A stretch of DNA of 64,000 nt from Hofstenia miamia. Its lineage: Eukaryota > Xenacoelomorpha > Acoela. The notes below the pieces were generated by a model, which had not been told where the DNA came from, made no database searches, and saw only the letters and a program-made list of their open reading frames with translations. Below, piece by piece: positions 9,371 to 21,352 of this stretch; position 1 is the first letter of the stretch, and each line of letters begins with the position of its first letter. The position numbers were made by a program, and so were the translations under genes. The stretch spans positions 4,364,822 to 4,428,821 of the forward strand of contig SCFE01000003.1 of NCBI GenBank assembly GCA_004352715.1, read 5' to 3'.

Positions 9371-10600
9371 GGCTGTAGTGTAAAACTAATATAATAGTGT
9401 ATTAATGAAAGCAGGATGTATATCTATAAATCATACTAATAGCATCACATGTATAATTTTTCAAGAAGTGAAATTGGCTTAATCATGTAAGTCTATGTTT
9501 CATTTGCCTGTAATGTTTAAGTGTGGGAAATATTTTCCCATTTTGTATATTGGATAATAGAAAAAAATTAATTGCATAGATTTTTTAATGGTTAGGAAAC
9601 ATTGCTGAAAACAAATTAAATTGTATTGAGTATATAGATAGGCTAGTTGATAAAAACGTATGGAATTGTTGTGGATATAATTAGTCAGCAATGTATCATC
9701 ACAAACGTGATGTAGCCCTCTAGCTAACAATGTCATATATATTAACAACAACAGGGGTAATAAACAATGTAGACATGCAAACTAAAGTGGCCACATAAAT
9801 AAGTGAATCATTGTAAAATGTGTAAGCTAAATTGACCCTTGTAAATAGCTCAGTAAAGCCATAGCAAGTACATGAATCATTGTAAAATTGGCCCTTGCAA
9901 ATGTCACAAATATTAAAAATGAGTCAGTAATTACATCGCGGCTAGATAGTGTTGCAACACCCAGTCAATATCCACGAATCAGTGATTACGTCATTTTGTG
10001 GAACCTTGGCTCCCTTATTCCAACTACTGGTTAGCTTTTCATTGTAATATGAATCACTGTATAATGAAGTATAAGAAAATGAATAGATATAATGTGACAG
10101 TTTCAACAGATTCATAGAAATAAAAAATAAACAAATGCCTGTTCTTCATTATCCACATGAAATTTCTGTTAATCTCTTGCACATATTCCCCTTGAACTCA
10201 TTGGAGTGAAATGGTGGCTTTGTTATTCCAATCACCTGGATCCACTGGCATGCAGCAAACTTTCCAATATCAGACCTCTCTATTTCTTTGAAAATCTTGT
10301 TGGTTATGTGCAACAGCATATGCAATTCTGGTGGTGTCATATTGTGAATGAAAATGTCATTGTCTCCTGCACGAATAAGAGGTTGATTTACAAAGCTTTT
10401 GAAATTCTTTGCTTCTGTATTTCTGATTGATTGGAAAGCAGCAGTGTGTTTCTTTATCTTGCTGATTGTTCCTAAAGGATATTGTCTTGCTGTTAAAGTG
10501 AAGAATTTGGATTTGGGATGTTGTATTGGTTACGTTTACCCCATATTTGCCTGGAATGTACTGGGAAACTAGTTACTATTTACTGCAATGCGTCCTGGCA
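9371..10600. other. Intergenic, no recognisable gene
   Basis: CpG sites return between 9655 and 9960. Short open frames exist on both strands (for example 10,149-10,430), but I see no family motif in them. The segment just left of 10,600 may be the decayed N-terminal side of the Gypsy RNase H that follows. Confidence 0.4.
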
Positions 10601-10624
10601 CACTTGTCCATATGCTTGTACACA

Positions 10625-11930
10625 TTTTCATCAATACACATATGGACGGCCCATAGTGGTCGAGTCTGATCACAAACCACTGGAAAACTTGCAACTTAAG
10701 CCATTATCAACATGCCCTCCAAGAGTGCAGAGCCTCTTTGTAATACTGCAGAAGTACCCAGCACTAAAAATCCAATAAAAACCAGGTAAATTACTCTTTT
10801 TTGCTGACACACTATCTAGATTCAAGTTGTTCAAAGTAAACAGTAGTGAATTGGAATGGAAGTTAGAGATAGCAGTGTAAGCATTGTCAACAACTGAAGC
10901 ACTGAAGATAGATCAAGTTTGCAATGAAATTTTGAGTGATCTAGACTCAAAGACAGTTATGAGATTCATAGAATCTACTTGGCCTGATAGACAGTTTCTA
11001 ACACCATGGGAACAAAAGAATTTAGAAAAAATCAAACATGAACTTTATATTAAAGACAGACTTATCATGCGGAATTGTTGTGTCCACATACCTAAGTCAT
11101 GCAGAGAAAAAGTAATTGAAGTACTTCACATGGTGCATATGGGCATAATGAAAACTAAAAAGTTCGAGAGACAGTTTGTTTTCTGACCACAAATGGGTGA
11201 TAATATCACAAAATGCGTGACATGCAAGATGCACCAACCAAAAAACAAGAAGGACCTATTGATCCATCATGAAAGACCGCCACTTCCGTTTCACAAAATT
11301 GGTCTCGATATTGCAGAAATAACCAAACCGTTCTCATCTGTGTTGACTATTATTCGAGATTCCTTCAAAGTCAGCAGATAAATAGGAAAGATGTAGTCAT
11401 CAGATTGTTGCTGATAATAACCCATTTGGCTCTAAAGAGTTTGAAACTTTTGAAATAGGCTTGGCATCTCATTGCTGCATAGCAGTCCCAATTATCCGCA
11501 ATCGAATGGTATGACTGAAAGGGCAGTCAGAATTTTCAAAGAGATTTTTAGGAAGACTTCTGACTACAGAAGAGCACTGATGGACTATAATAACTCACCA
11601 TTATCATTCTGTAAATACTCCCAAGCTCAGTTGTTTTATAGTCGCAGTCTAAGATCCAATGCACTGGTTACAAATGGAGGGATCACCCCAAGGAATTAAT
11701 TTAAAAAATTGGAAAGCAAATACAGATCTTCTCAGGAAAAACTCTACAACTGTCAGGCGCGAACATTAGAAGGTCTAAAACCTGGGGCAATTGCAATATA
11801 AACAATGATAGGTGCATCCATGAGATTGCAATCCTGCAACGATGTTTGCAACAATCATGTAAGTGCATTTGAAGTCAATGTTAGTGAAGTAAATCCATGA
11901 CTTTTTGAACATTTCCGTTTGTTCCTTTGA
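10625..11930 (+). pseudogene. Gypsy-type RNase H and integrase remnant
   Basis: Plus-strand segments in order: FHQYTYGRPIVVESDHKPLE (C-terminal RNase H block with the catalytic D of D-H-K-P-L), PPRVQSLFVILQKY, PGKLLFFADTLSRF; then the integrase N-terminus with an H...H...CVTCKM zinc-binding module (H-x-H near 11,128, C-x2-C near 11,217), the first catalytic region GLDIAEI, and after a decayed stretch SSPNYPQSNGMTERAVRIFK, where TERAV holds the third catalytic residue, followed by DYNNSPL and SQAQLFYSRSLR. The second catalytic block near 11,400 is damaged. Multiple stops show it is dead. Its products would have processed and integrated the element cDNA. It differs from Gypsy-B and cannot be linked to a nearby LTR. 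Confidence 0.82.
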
Positions 11931-13431
11931 GATCTGGTATTATTATTTTTCACGCTGCTGTCTAAATAAATATTTTTTCAGTAGAGGATGTGCTGCTGTC
12001 CAAAGAAGAAAAGACATCGGGGCAAAATTTTATGAAACAACCACCACTATCAATTCTGAGTGTCACATTTAAATCATGATTTCCATAGCTCTGGCACTTA
12101 CATTGAACACATGTTTAACTAAATGTGGAACATTATTGCATTAAACAACAGGTTTAAGTCCATCGTCAATCACCATTGTAAACAATTCATTTTTTGTGAC
12201 GTGAAGCAGGTTGAATTAACTTACTCTTTGTGGACACCAGTCGAAAGGATATTAGGTATTAGCTCTGGAATTATTAATATGAGAGTACACGTATTACTTT
12301 TCGGGTAGTAATTGAACTTTTGGGCGTGCAAATTGGAATATTGGATGCATGCTTCTGCTAGTTGAACAACAGGTATTTGTTTAGGCATAAAAATTAAAAG
12401 ATTGCACAGAAGGCTCAAGCCATCTAGTAGAGCGATCGAGCTTTCCTTCCGAAAACTAAAAAATGTGCTATCAGTTTATGAGCTATGAGTTTATTAAATT
12501 TACCTGTATTTCGATCATGGAAAATTGATAACCCAATATTGTTTCCATTATTGGCATTTAGCCGCTAGACCATTAGTGGTCCAATGATAAATCCAATAAC
12601 GAAGTCTTTTTAGCTAAATTTATTAAATTAAATTATACATGCAAGACAAAAGACAATATTGAACATTACATCTAATATATATATAATTTTGAAGCTCATA
12701 AGCAATTAAGCTTATTAAATTATTGAATTTAGTTTTTATCATCATTAGAAAAGGGGGAGGGGTGCGGCCCATATGAATTTTAATAAGGAGGCTGAGCCTT
12801 ACTCCACTATAGCCCTGCCCAATTGATTCAGAGCAAGTTGAAGTCTCCACAGATAATGACATTCATGCTGAATTTTTTATTATGCGAATTACAGAAATCA
12901 TAGAAGGATTTCAGTGCAAATTTGCAATTTATAATTACATAATTGCAGGTTTGTAATTGTAAATAATTAGCATGTTATAGCGCTTCAACAATAAAATTAA
13001 TTATAATGTCACACAAAAAATTGATGTCAGTGCGGACTACTATAGTTTTGAAATTGATTCCAGTCATTAGTGCAATTAAAAAATTCTATTGGAGATTTAA
13101 AAATAACTGCACTTCAACAAAACATTGATACATGCATTGAATAAATCTAGAAAAATCCGTATATAATGCAGTAGTTGCTGACTAGTTGTATAGAAACATA
13201 AAAAGATCGCCTTAAGCACTGTAAACAAAAAGCTTATTCTGTATTAAAAATGAAAAGCACGCAGTACCTGCACCCAATTTATTACATATTGTAATAAATA
13301 TTTCATTTCTTAGAAGCTATCATAGGCATAGTTTGTCTTTTGATTTTAATTAGGCTTTAAATAAATTTTAGAAAACAATTCAAGCGCCCAAAACTTCGGG
13401 TTTTGTGATTTATATAGAGAGATTTAGTTTT
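11931..13431. other. No recognisable gene
   Basis: AT-rich sequence with only short open frames and no motif on either strand. A remnant of the Gypsy 3' region may extend to about 12,060. Confidence 0.45.
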
Positions 13432-13608
13432 TTACACTAGAACAGCAACTACTTGAGAATAAATTTCTCGTAATTCAGAGCTGATGTTCTCTTTGAAAGC
13501 AACTATTATGCCTCCAATGACCTCCAACGGATTTATGCGCTTTGTGACCTCTTGAGCAAAAATTTCAATCTCAGCATCATCTATGATATCGCAATTACAA
13601 TAAGTTTG
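13432..13608 (-). CDS. Possible terminal exon of an unidentified gene
   Basis: A 58-codon minus-strand stretch ends in TAA at 13,432-13,434 and begins just after a candidate splice acceptor (GAATCAG, AG at 13,609-13,610). The translation is balanced and globular-looking, with DDAEIEIFAQEVTKRINPLE and GGIIVAFKENIS, unlike the transposon debris around it. The upstream pyrimidine tract is weak. I do not recognise the family; it could equally be a random open frame. It lies 200-500 bp from the CCAAT-rich region at 13.8 kb. Confidence 0.3.
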   Translation of the reverse strand, partial: QTYCNCDIIDDAEIEIFAQEVTKRINPLEVIGGIIVAFKENISSELREIYSQVVAVLV

Positions 13609-13799
13609 CTGATTCAATACATGAGTCAGTCATTCTCTTCTTAGAAAAATTGGATTTATTAATCAGGGTGGTGGATTTGTTAAAAGATGGGTTTTCAATG
13701 TAGAAATTAATTCCAGCCTAATTTGGATGTACATGTATTAGGGATTGATTTATCATCAATGGATTTATAAAGCGTACTGTATTATTCGATCGGAGGGAG

Positions 13800-13935
13800 T
13801 TGATAGTGAGCCCAACCGTTACTGTCTGTCTGCTTCCGTCTCTTGAAAACGTTAATCCCATTGGCTAAAATTTATCTGTAGTCCGATTGGCTAATAGCCA
13901 TTGGCTAGCGACGATTCGACCGTTATTAGAAAAAA
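13800..13935 (+). promoter_or_regulatory. Promoter-like stretch with three CCAAT boxes
   Basis: Three ATTGGCT motifs (reverse-complement CCAAT boxes, the NF-Y site) occur within about 50 bp at 13,859, 13,883 and 13,899. They lie in a locally CpG-containing, less AT-rich stretch. An ATG (MSRGRQTKWE) follows at 13,938, but its 74-codon frame has no recognised domain. Clusters of spaced CCAAT boxes are typical of metazoan cell-cycle and housekeeping promoters. This is inference from motif density. Confidence 0.4.
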
Positions 13936-14460
13936 ATATGTCTCGTGGTAGACAGACAAAATGGGAAATTTTGTTACTAATGTTCTACTCCATGGATTTT
14001 GGAAGTTTATATCTTATTCGAAAGAGCAACACTAGGGGAAGATTTAATATGGAGGTCCAAAAGCCAAAACCAACCCCAAGATCAAATTTGCTAGATCCAA
14101 AACCCTTTTTATTTTCAAGTTGGCCTACTTTGGCCGGGTATAGCACGATCCATTTTTTTTAATCATAAAAATTCTTACATGAGTATTTGAACCATTGATT
14201 AAACTCTATTGTGCATGTGAATTTAATATATTAAGCATTAATCGGCCAGAGTGCTTTTCGATCAAGTACCCAGCAGTGAATAAAGAAACTTGATCGACCA
14301 GTACTCTGGTAGATTACTGCTTACTATGTTAAATTTATTTTAGTGTTTCTTTGGTGCAAACCAAATAGGACGGTGTGTGTACGCATTTTGCCGGATATAA
14401 TATCCCAAAATTTTTCGTTGATTAAGGCCCCCATTGTTAACAAAATAGGACTACACCACT

Positions 14461-14502
14461 GCACATACATACATACACATACATACATACATACATACAT
14501 AC
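14461..14502 (+). repeat. (ACAT)n microsatellite
   Basis: About ten tandem ACAT units with one irregular unit. No associated gene. Confidence 0.9.
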
Positions 14503-14639
14503 CCTTGATTATATTAATTGGTGCCTCCTAATTTTTGCTGTTAGAGTAAAGAAAACGTTTTTGGTGAAAAAAAAAATTTTGATAAGTTTGTTTACAAAGA
14601 TAACAAAATAGTCTCTAGTATTTGGTTGAATTTCCTTTT

Positions 14640-15600
14640 ACTTCAATAGCTTTTGCGATACGTCTTCGTATCGAATCAAAAAGTGTGGCAATATAATCGT
14701 CCTAAAATACTGTAAAATTCATGTTCGGTTTTCTGCCAAAGTTCATCCAAGCTACCAATGTGTTGACCTTCCAAGCGGCTCTTCAGTTGGTCCCACAGAC
14801 TTTCAATGACATTTAGGTCCGGCGAACGTGGTGGCCATTCTGGAAGAATAGCGATTTCATTTTCTTCCAAGAACTGCTTGACTACACCCGAAACATGCCA
14901 AGGGAATTGTTCTGCTGTAAGATTTGACTTTCTTCCCATTTTGAGAACACGTGTTGTTGTAAAATGCGAATGTCCTGCAAACTATTCATAGTTCCTTCAA
15001 AACTAACTAAAACTCGGAACCCGGAATTCCAAATGGCACCAAATACCGTCAGGCTCTTCTGCTTTCCTGAAACATTTGAAGACAAATATTTCTTACTGTA
15101 GCGTTGGATAACACCTTTTGGTCGGCGAACAAACTGAACACACCCGAACATAGTTCAATTCTGGATTCATCCGTAAATACAATTTTAACTCTCTTCCAGT
15201 AAGAAACTGTGTTTCTTCAATTTGTGGTATTTTATGTTAAGCGATTTTTTAGCAGTATGACGTCCAAAAGTCCATATTTTTGAAGTATTCTGCAGATGGT
15301 TAATGTGGCGTATTTGTGGCCGTCTGCCCAACGAAGTTTCGGGCACATAACCGCTAACTGTCGCAACTTTTTCCTTGATTTTACTGTTGATTTGGGTGGC
15401 CTGCCATTTCGTTGCTTGGCTTCATATCGTCCCTCTTTGTTATAAATAGAAATAATATGGTGTACTGTACGCAAGGGCACAAATAAATTCTCCGAAATGT
15501 TTTTACTTGATACGTTCTGCAGGTATTTCCGAATAATCTTTTTTCTTGTTTCGAGGGATGTTTGTTTATGGCCCATAACTTTTAAACACAATATTGAACG
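14640..15600 (-). mobile_element. Dead Tc1-like transposon (Tc1-a)
   Basis: Minus-strand transposase pieces in order: an N-terminal paired-type helix-turn-helix from MGHKQTSLETRKKIIRKYL (start near 15,573) through RTVHHIISIYNKEGR and RNGRPPKST; then IVFTDESRIEL holding the first catalytic Asp; CVQFVRRPKGVIQRY; and the C-terminal LPEWPPRSPDLNVIESLWDQ with the third catalytic residue (Glu in VIESLW). At the second catalytic position the frame reads LQQNNSLGM, so the Asp is lost. Several frameshifts separate the pieces. Complete Tc1 transposases are about 340 residues. Terminal repeats are not convincing; a weak match exists between 14,520 and 15,670. Confidence 0.85.
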
Positions 15601-15722
15601 TGACTTTAAATGGTCAAAGACAAAAGAGCAATTGATTATTGTGCTAACACACGCGAGCAATTCCTCAGGTATTTAATTAGGAACATCGAAATGTGCCTGT
15701 TCAACATGAAAACCTCGAAAAC

Positions 15723-15723
<1 letters not shown>

Positions 15724-15761
<38 letters not shown>
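15724..15761 (+). repeat. (TA)n microsatellite
   Basis: About 18 TA units right of Tc1-a. TA is the Tc1/mariner target dinucleotide, so proximity may be no accident. Confidence 0.95.
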
Positions 15762-15762
<1 letters not shown>

Positions 15763-15769
15763 ACCATTA

Positions 15770-18700
15770 TGCGGTTTCCGGTATAAATATTGTTTTTATA
15801 TTGAATATATGAAGAAAATTAGCATAATAGCTATAATTTCAACATTGAAAGGCTTTCAAAGTCTTTGCCAAAAACTTAGAAAACCTGAGCTTAGTCACAT
15901 GCATATAAGTGTTATTAGAAAATATCATTCCAAAATTATGATGTCATGGTATAGTGAAATTTTACAAAACTTTAGAAAACTAGTAAATTTCAATGTTTGA
16001 CAAATTTTTGTATTCTCTGCTGAGCCTGAAAATCAGAAAATCTCGAAATTTGCGATTTTACAATTTGCACAATGGGCGAAACGTTACAGAAATATAAATC
16101 ATTAAAACGTGCTGTATTTCATTGCCTAGAAATAATCTTTCTTTTAGCAAACTCAAAATAACTAGAAGACCTGAGTTATGCGCCATTTTCACGTAAGATA
16201 CAGATCTTAGGCAGCAATAGATAGGTATTTGATATTCTGTAAAGTAATTTTAAATTATACTAAGTGACACCATTTTAAATATCCCAAAATGCAGTGAGAA
16301 ATTGGCAAATATAGTACGAAACCTATTTCAGGCCTGCAAGCCAAAGCTTTTGGAAAATCCTAAAATATATACATACTTGCGCTTACCTAATAGATATATA
16401 TTGTACATATTTCGATGTTTCTGTATTCAAAACTGGCCTTATATAAATTAAGAGTAAAAATGGATCCTGTCTTCTGCCAAAAATCTTGGCAACCAATAAG
16501 CCGATTTTGAAATTCTTTAAAATGTGCAATAGAACTAACAGATAGGGTGAATACAAAAAAGTTTGTTCAATTAGCTCTAATTTTGAAGGCAAAATTATAA
16601 ATTAAATTTCACACTTAGACAATTTGGAATTTATTTCACTGAAAGTTTACAAGTATAAAGCTTAGTACCGCATTTAGGAAATCGAAATCAGTCCTGTTTC
16701 AGAATCCAAGTCTGAACTTAAAATCTCCTCGGAAGGACATTTTGTTAATGAAAATTGTACTCTTTTCGAATGACACTTGTAGTTTTGAAGTTAGCAAGAC
16801 TTAACAAACTAATATTATTTAAAAATAACCAGAGCAGGAATGCTTACCAAAACATAAGTCATACAACGAAGAGATATAATATTAATAAATATAAATTTTG
16901 GCAAAAATTAATACTTTCCTCGATTAACTTACACGTTTGAGTTGTCACATGAATATTCAATGATTATGCAAATTTCAATGAATTCTGTGAAAGCTTTCAC
17001 ATTAATCCCCTTTTTGATTTATGTATATAGGTGGAACACCTTGGTCTAAAAAAAGTTACAATATGAGTATGAATGATGACTAAACAATAATAATAATAAT
17101 AATAATATAATGGTCTGCTAGGATAAATGAACTGCATTCAAAAATAATGCTTCAGCATTTTATAGAACAGTTATTTAGTGACTTTAATTTAATTTGCTTG
17201 AATGAATTAATTAAACACAAACGAAAATAAAAAGTTCAATTGATCAATCCTGTTATTTTGATGAAATCATATATATATAGTATATTAGCGATGTGCTTTG
17301 ACAGGACACAAAATTATTATTAGGTCAAGTACGCCTTTCATCCCACATTAAGCGGTCCTCCTCCACTTTTCACCAATAATATATAACCATTGGGAGCCTA
17401 AAAAATTATAGAAGCCAATCATAAATTAAAGTTACACGCATCACAGTTTTTGAAACTGAAGCCACCTGTGTCCCAAATGGTACAATTCATTCTAGAATTC
17501 ATTCATGGTTTTAAAAAAGTGTAAATTCGCAATTCAGGTCTGTGAAATACCATTTGACAATGGCATAACGATGAACTAAGAATGTTGCAAAATATTGGAA
17601 TAACTACAAGCTTTCTATTATTTTATTTATCATGTATGAAAAACAGTGAAGTGAACAAATCACATGCAATAGGTAATAGTTAGCAATGGGCTCATTTTAG
17701 ATATTGTCTGTTAAATTATAGCAATTTAATTCTAGAGTTAATAAATCCGATTGCGAAACTGAGTTTTTTTAAGATTATACGAAACTAATATAAAATTTCA
17801 ATTTTATTTATCAACACACTATTTAGGAACTATATTACATTTACTGAATTTGAGTAGACTTGTGTGTACTGTTGCGTAACAGTAGTTTTTTTGAAATTCT
17901 GTGAGTTTTCCCAATACTCAATGCAAGCTCCAGCCTGCCTGACCTAGCTCATATTCATCTCTTCGTGGATATACTCAATCATTATTGTCACTTATTAAAA
18001 TAGGGTTCAGCTAATCAAAATGAAAGTATCATTCATGAAAAGATCATTTGAAAACATAAATTATTGATAATTGGCATTCTATAATATATTTAATCAGTTT
18101 TTGACTATTTATATAAATTCATTTGATATTGCATACATTATAAACTTGCTTATATAAATTGCAAAATTTTGTTGAGGGCAAACTTAATATGAAAATTATG
18201 CATAGTGTTTCTTATTTTTTCTCAAATTTATAAAAAAAATTAGGTTTCTTTTTTTATCAAAGAGTTGTGGAACAGTATAACAGAGTTTGCTAACCAAATT
18301 GTATGTAGAAACTCCAGTAGCATCACTACATCTAAAAGTGAAATCAAATTTTTATATGTTAATAAAATCAATAAATTTTCATTTAAGGTTTTTAGAGGTG
18401 GTCAGCTGGGGTTTAAAAAATGGAACCAGCGAGATCTTTTTCATTTTAAAATAGTCTTCAACCGGATCTGCCATTAGTTTCTGCTGTTTATTTTTAGTAA
18501 GTTTATTCGACTGAAAGTTTTACCAAAAACTTGCAACACAAATTTTTTATGGCTAAATTTAAAAATTCTGAGAAATTTTTATTAGAATTATTTAAAAGAC
18601 TATTTATTTATAAGCTATTATACGAATGTAAAAAGAGTTCTTAATTAAAACGCTGTTGATGATAAACATTACACGAAATATTTCTTGCAACGAAATGGCG

Positions 18701-18950
18701 TATGAAAATTGATTTTGCATGTTATCTTAATACATGGCATAAAAAAATCTAAATTGGCCTGCATTTTTACATCGTCAAGAAATCTTTCTGCATCGTCAAG
18801 CAATACGCATTGCAGTGCTGTCTGTCTTTAAAGGAAATGTTTGTTAGATTTTGTGGCAATTTGCATTTTATCACACATATATTTTCTTAAGAATGCATAT
18901 AAAAAAGTATTTTTTAGCGATTTCTCTAAATTGGTCTGAGTCTGAGTCGC
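15770..18950. other. No recognisable gene; short (AAT)n at about 17,084-17,105
   Basis: AT-rich sequence with short frames only. I found no transposon motif, splice-supported exon or RNA gene on either strand. Confidence 0.45.
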
Positions 18951-18989
18951 AGCCTTCATACGAAAAACTGAAACTTAGATTTAACTGAT

Positions 18990-21330
18990 GAAGATCAACC
19001 ACCTAGGCAAGTAGGTTTGGTATTTCTAATAACATGGGGAAAATGTTTAGAAGAAATTGGTACAATAAATATGAATGGATCAAATTTATTGTAATTCATT
19101 ACAGATTGTTTGTCAATCTTGTCATTTTATTCCTAATCTTCGCAAATAAGCATTTACGACTATGGGGTATTTTAATTGGAAAAAATAGGAAATCGTATAT
19201 GCTATTTGAAAAGCATTGACGAATTTATCAACAACTGAATCATAATTTTCTTGAGGAAATGCTGATAAATTACCGCAAGAAGCATTTATACATAGTTATG
19301 GACATCCTGCTTTTTTCTGCTAATAAATATCACTGTGTGTAGATGATGAAGGATATAAATCTTTCGATTTATGCAATTTTTGGAAATACAGGGTGTAACA
19401 AAAGTAACCAGACGCTTCATTTTACGAGAAATCTAACTTTATTCAGAAGAGTAGGAATAAAAAACGAATCATTCATAGTAGAATATGCAGTGTAGCGAAT
19501 CTAAAGCAACTTACTGAGGTTATAATGTCCAAAACGATGAATCATAAAAAAAGAAAGTGTTCATAGCAAATGTTCAAAATGATGAGCATCACGTGCAATA
19601 CATTTGTTAACCTAGTCCAAGAACAGATCGGCACATCTTGTTCACCAAATCTAATGGTATGGCACGAATTTCTTCGGTAATAGTAGATCGTTGATAGTGC
19701 GTGGGTTTCCGCCATAAACTTTGTTCTTTAGTAAGCCCCACAGAAAAAAGTCTGGTACAGTCAGGTCCGGAGACCGTGCAGGCCAATCGATGAGGCCTCA
19801 GCGACCAATCCATTTGTTGGAAAACTGGTTGTCCAACCACTCTCGCACAATAAGTGAATAATGGGGCTGAGTTCCATCACAGTTAAATTTCCATAAATTG
19901 ATGTACAGTTTTTTGCTTTCATTTTGCTAGCGTCTGGTTACTTTTGTTACACCCTGTGTTTTCATTGGTGTCACAAAACAATTCTAACATAAATGAGCGC
20001 CTAAAAACTATCAGCTAATGCGAAAATGTGAAATCCAGACATTCAAATTGATTGGGGGAAATTTTGAAAGGGGAAATTATTAAGTTGCATTAAACAAGTA
20101 GTTCAAGTTGATCAGTATTATTCAATTTTAGCTGATGAATTCAAAGATATTTCAAAAAAGAGTTGCTTGTAGTTTCTTTGTGGAATGTTTTGAACAGAAA
20201 CATATGAGAACATGCCATTGGTGTCATTCAATTACAAAGTATGAATTATCTCACTATTACCAAAGGGCTGCAGGTTATGTTGCTTCCAATTGATTAAGCC
20301 CTTGAAGCCAAATTATGATGTATCTAGTATGATGACTGGGAGAGATGGTGTTGTACAATCACTTTTGAAAAATGCTGGTTACTATTTCCATTGCACTTCG
20401 CATCATTTGAATCAGGTATTTGCTATATGAACAAAAGTAGACCAAAATATTTTTTGATTTTTTGACGATTTAGATCTAGTGCACAAATTCTTTACTGGAT
20501 CTAATCATCACACTACATTTATTGAAATGCAGTGTAAATGTAATCCCAATTTTCTAATACAAGAGTTGAATAAATCATGCGAAACCAGAGGGTCTTCACA
20601 TTCCCAACAAGTACAAAAGTTTCTTGATGTTTATGGTTGCATATTTAAAATTACGGATGTCCTTGAATCTGACCCAAACATGGAAACAAAAATGTCAGTC
20701 ATATTCCTTTTCACCTCCATTGAAATGAAAAAATTTCTAATTTTTATTTATTTGTTCATTTCTACTGTTACAGTGAGTTTGCAATCAAATGCTTACAAAA
20801 TATCGCTTTGAATGCAGCATTGCGTAAAAATTTAATGGAAGAATTTATAAAAATACAATCAATCTTGATCACAATGAAATCCTATAGGAAGCCAAAAAAC
20901 TTTACTGAAAAGTATGGCATCAATTCCTTTTAATATTGGTTGCTTTCAGGCCGCACTGCATTTCTACAGCATTACAGTAGACTGTTTTAATGACAACTAC
21001 AGAGGAATGCATGGTAACTTTGCTTTCACAAATTGATTAGGTCAAGTTTTGACAGAGCTGTATTATGGATTCGCCGATGATGCTTTTCAGGGTATGAAAC
21101 TTGTAGAAAACTTTATATGCTCAAAAACTCTATTTATGAATGAAGATATCTTGACCTACACTGTGCATTATGATTTTACAATTGCCAATGCTGAAAGAAA
21201 TTTATTTAAAAAAATATTGCTTATATAATGAAGACACTGATGTTGCTGCATATTCTGCTTACTGTTCAACAAACTTCAGTAACAATTGAATGGTTATTTT
21301 CATCCGTTAAAAAATTATAACCCAGTTAAG
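18990..21330 (+). mobile_element. hAT transposon remnant 1 (ZMYM/DUF4371-like)
   Basis: Fragments of one hAT transposase on the plus strand. N-terminal TTF-type zinc-finger region: RRNWYNKYEWIKF near 19,045, decayed cysteines, then KSYMLFEKH. Catalytic-core start: SILADEFKDISKK near 20,125. Middle helical region: FFTGSNHHTTF and a SCETRGSSHSQ block (equivalent to the T-R-W block) near 20,490-20,620. C-terminal dimerisation region near 21,240-21,310 reads LLTVQQTSVTIEWLFSSVKK, matching the hATC block. Stops and frameshifts are frequent. A mariner derivative is nested at 19,389-19,956. Zinc-finger hATs of this type are common in invertebrates. Confidence 0.72.
19389..19956 (-). mobile_element. 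Mariner-type short derivative keeping only the transposase C-terminus
   Basis: A 568-bp element with near-perfect terminal inverted repeats: left CAGGGTGTAACAAAAGTAAC, right its reverse complement, extending to CAGACGCT for about 28 bp. The left flank is TA; the right flank reads TG, a probable mutated TA. The minus strand keeps the transposase C-terminal block WPARSPDLTVPDFFLWGLLK followed by NKVYGGNP and, after a frameshift, IRAIPLDLVNKMCRSV. The S-P-D-L-T...D-F-F-L-W-G pattern is that of DUF4817-type mariner transposases. Most of the catalytic domain is deleted, so it would need an autonomous partner. It sits inside hAT remnant 1. Confidence 0.9.
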
Positions 21331-21352
21331 CTCTGGCAGACTCACAGTTAAG

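Noticed and set aside
9980-10430. 10.1-10.4 kb frames as an upstream part of the Gypsy RNase H/RT
   Set aside because: No RT or RNase H motif could be recognised before 10,625 on the plus strand.
14225-14330. CGATCAAGT / ACTTGATCG inverted pair as a small transposon
   Set aside because: Only nine bases match and no second feature supports it.
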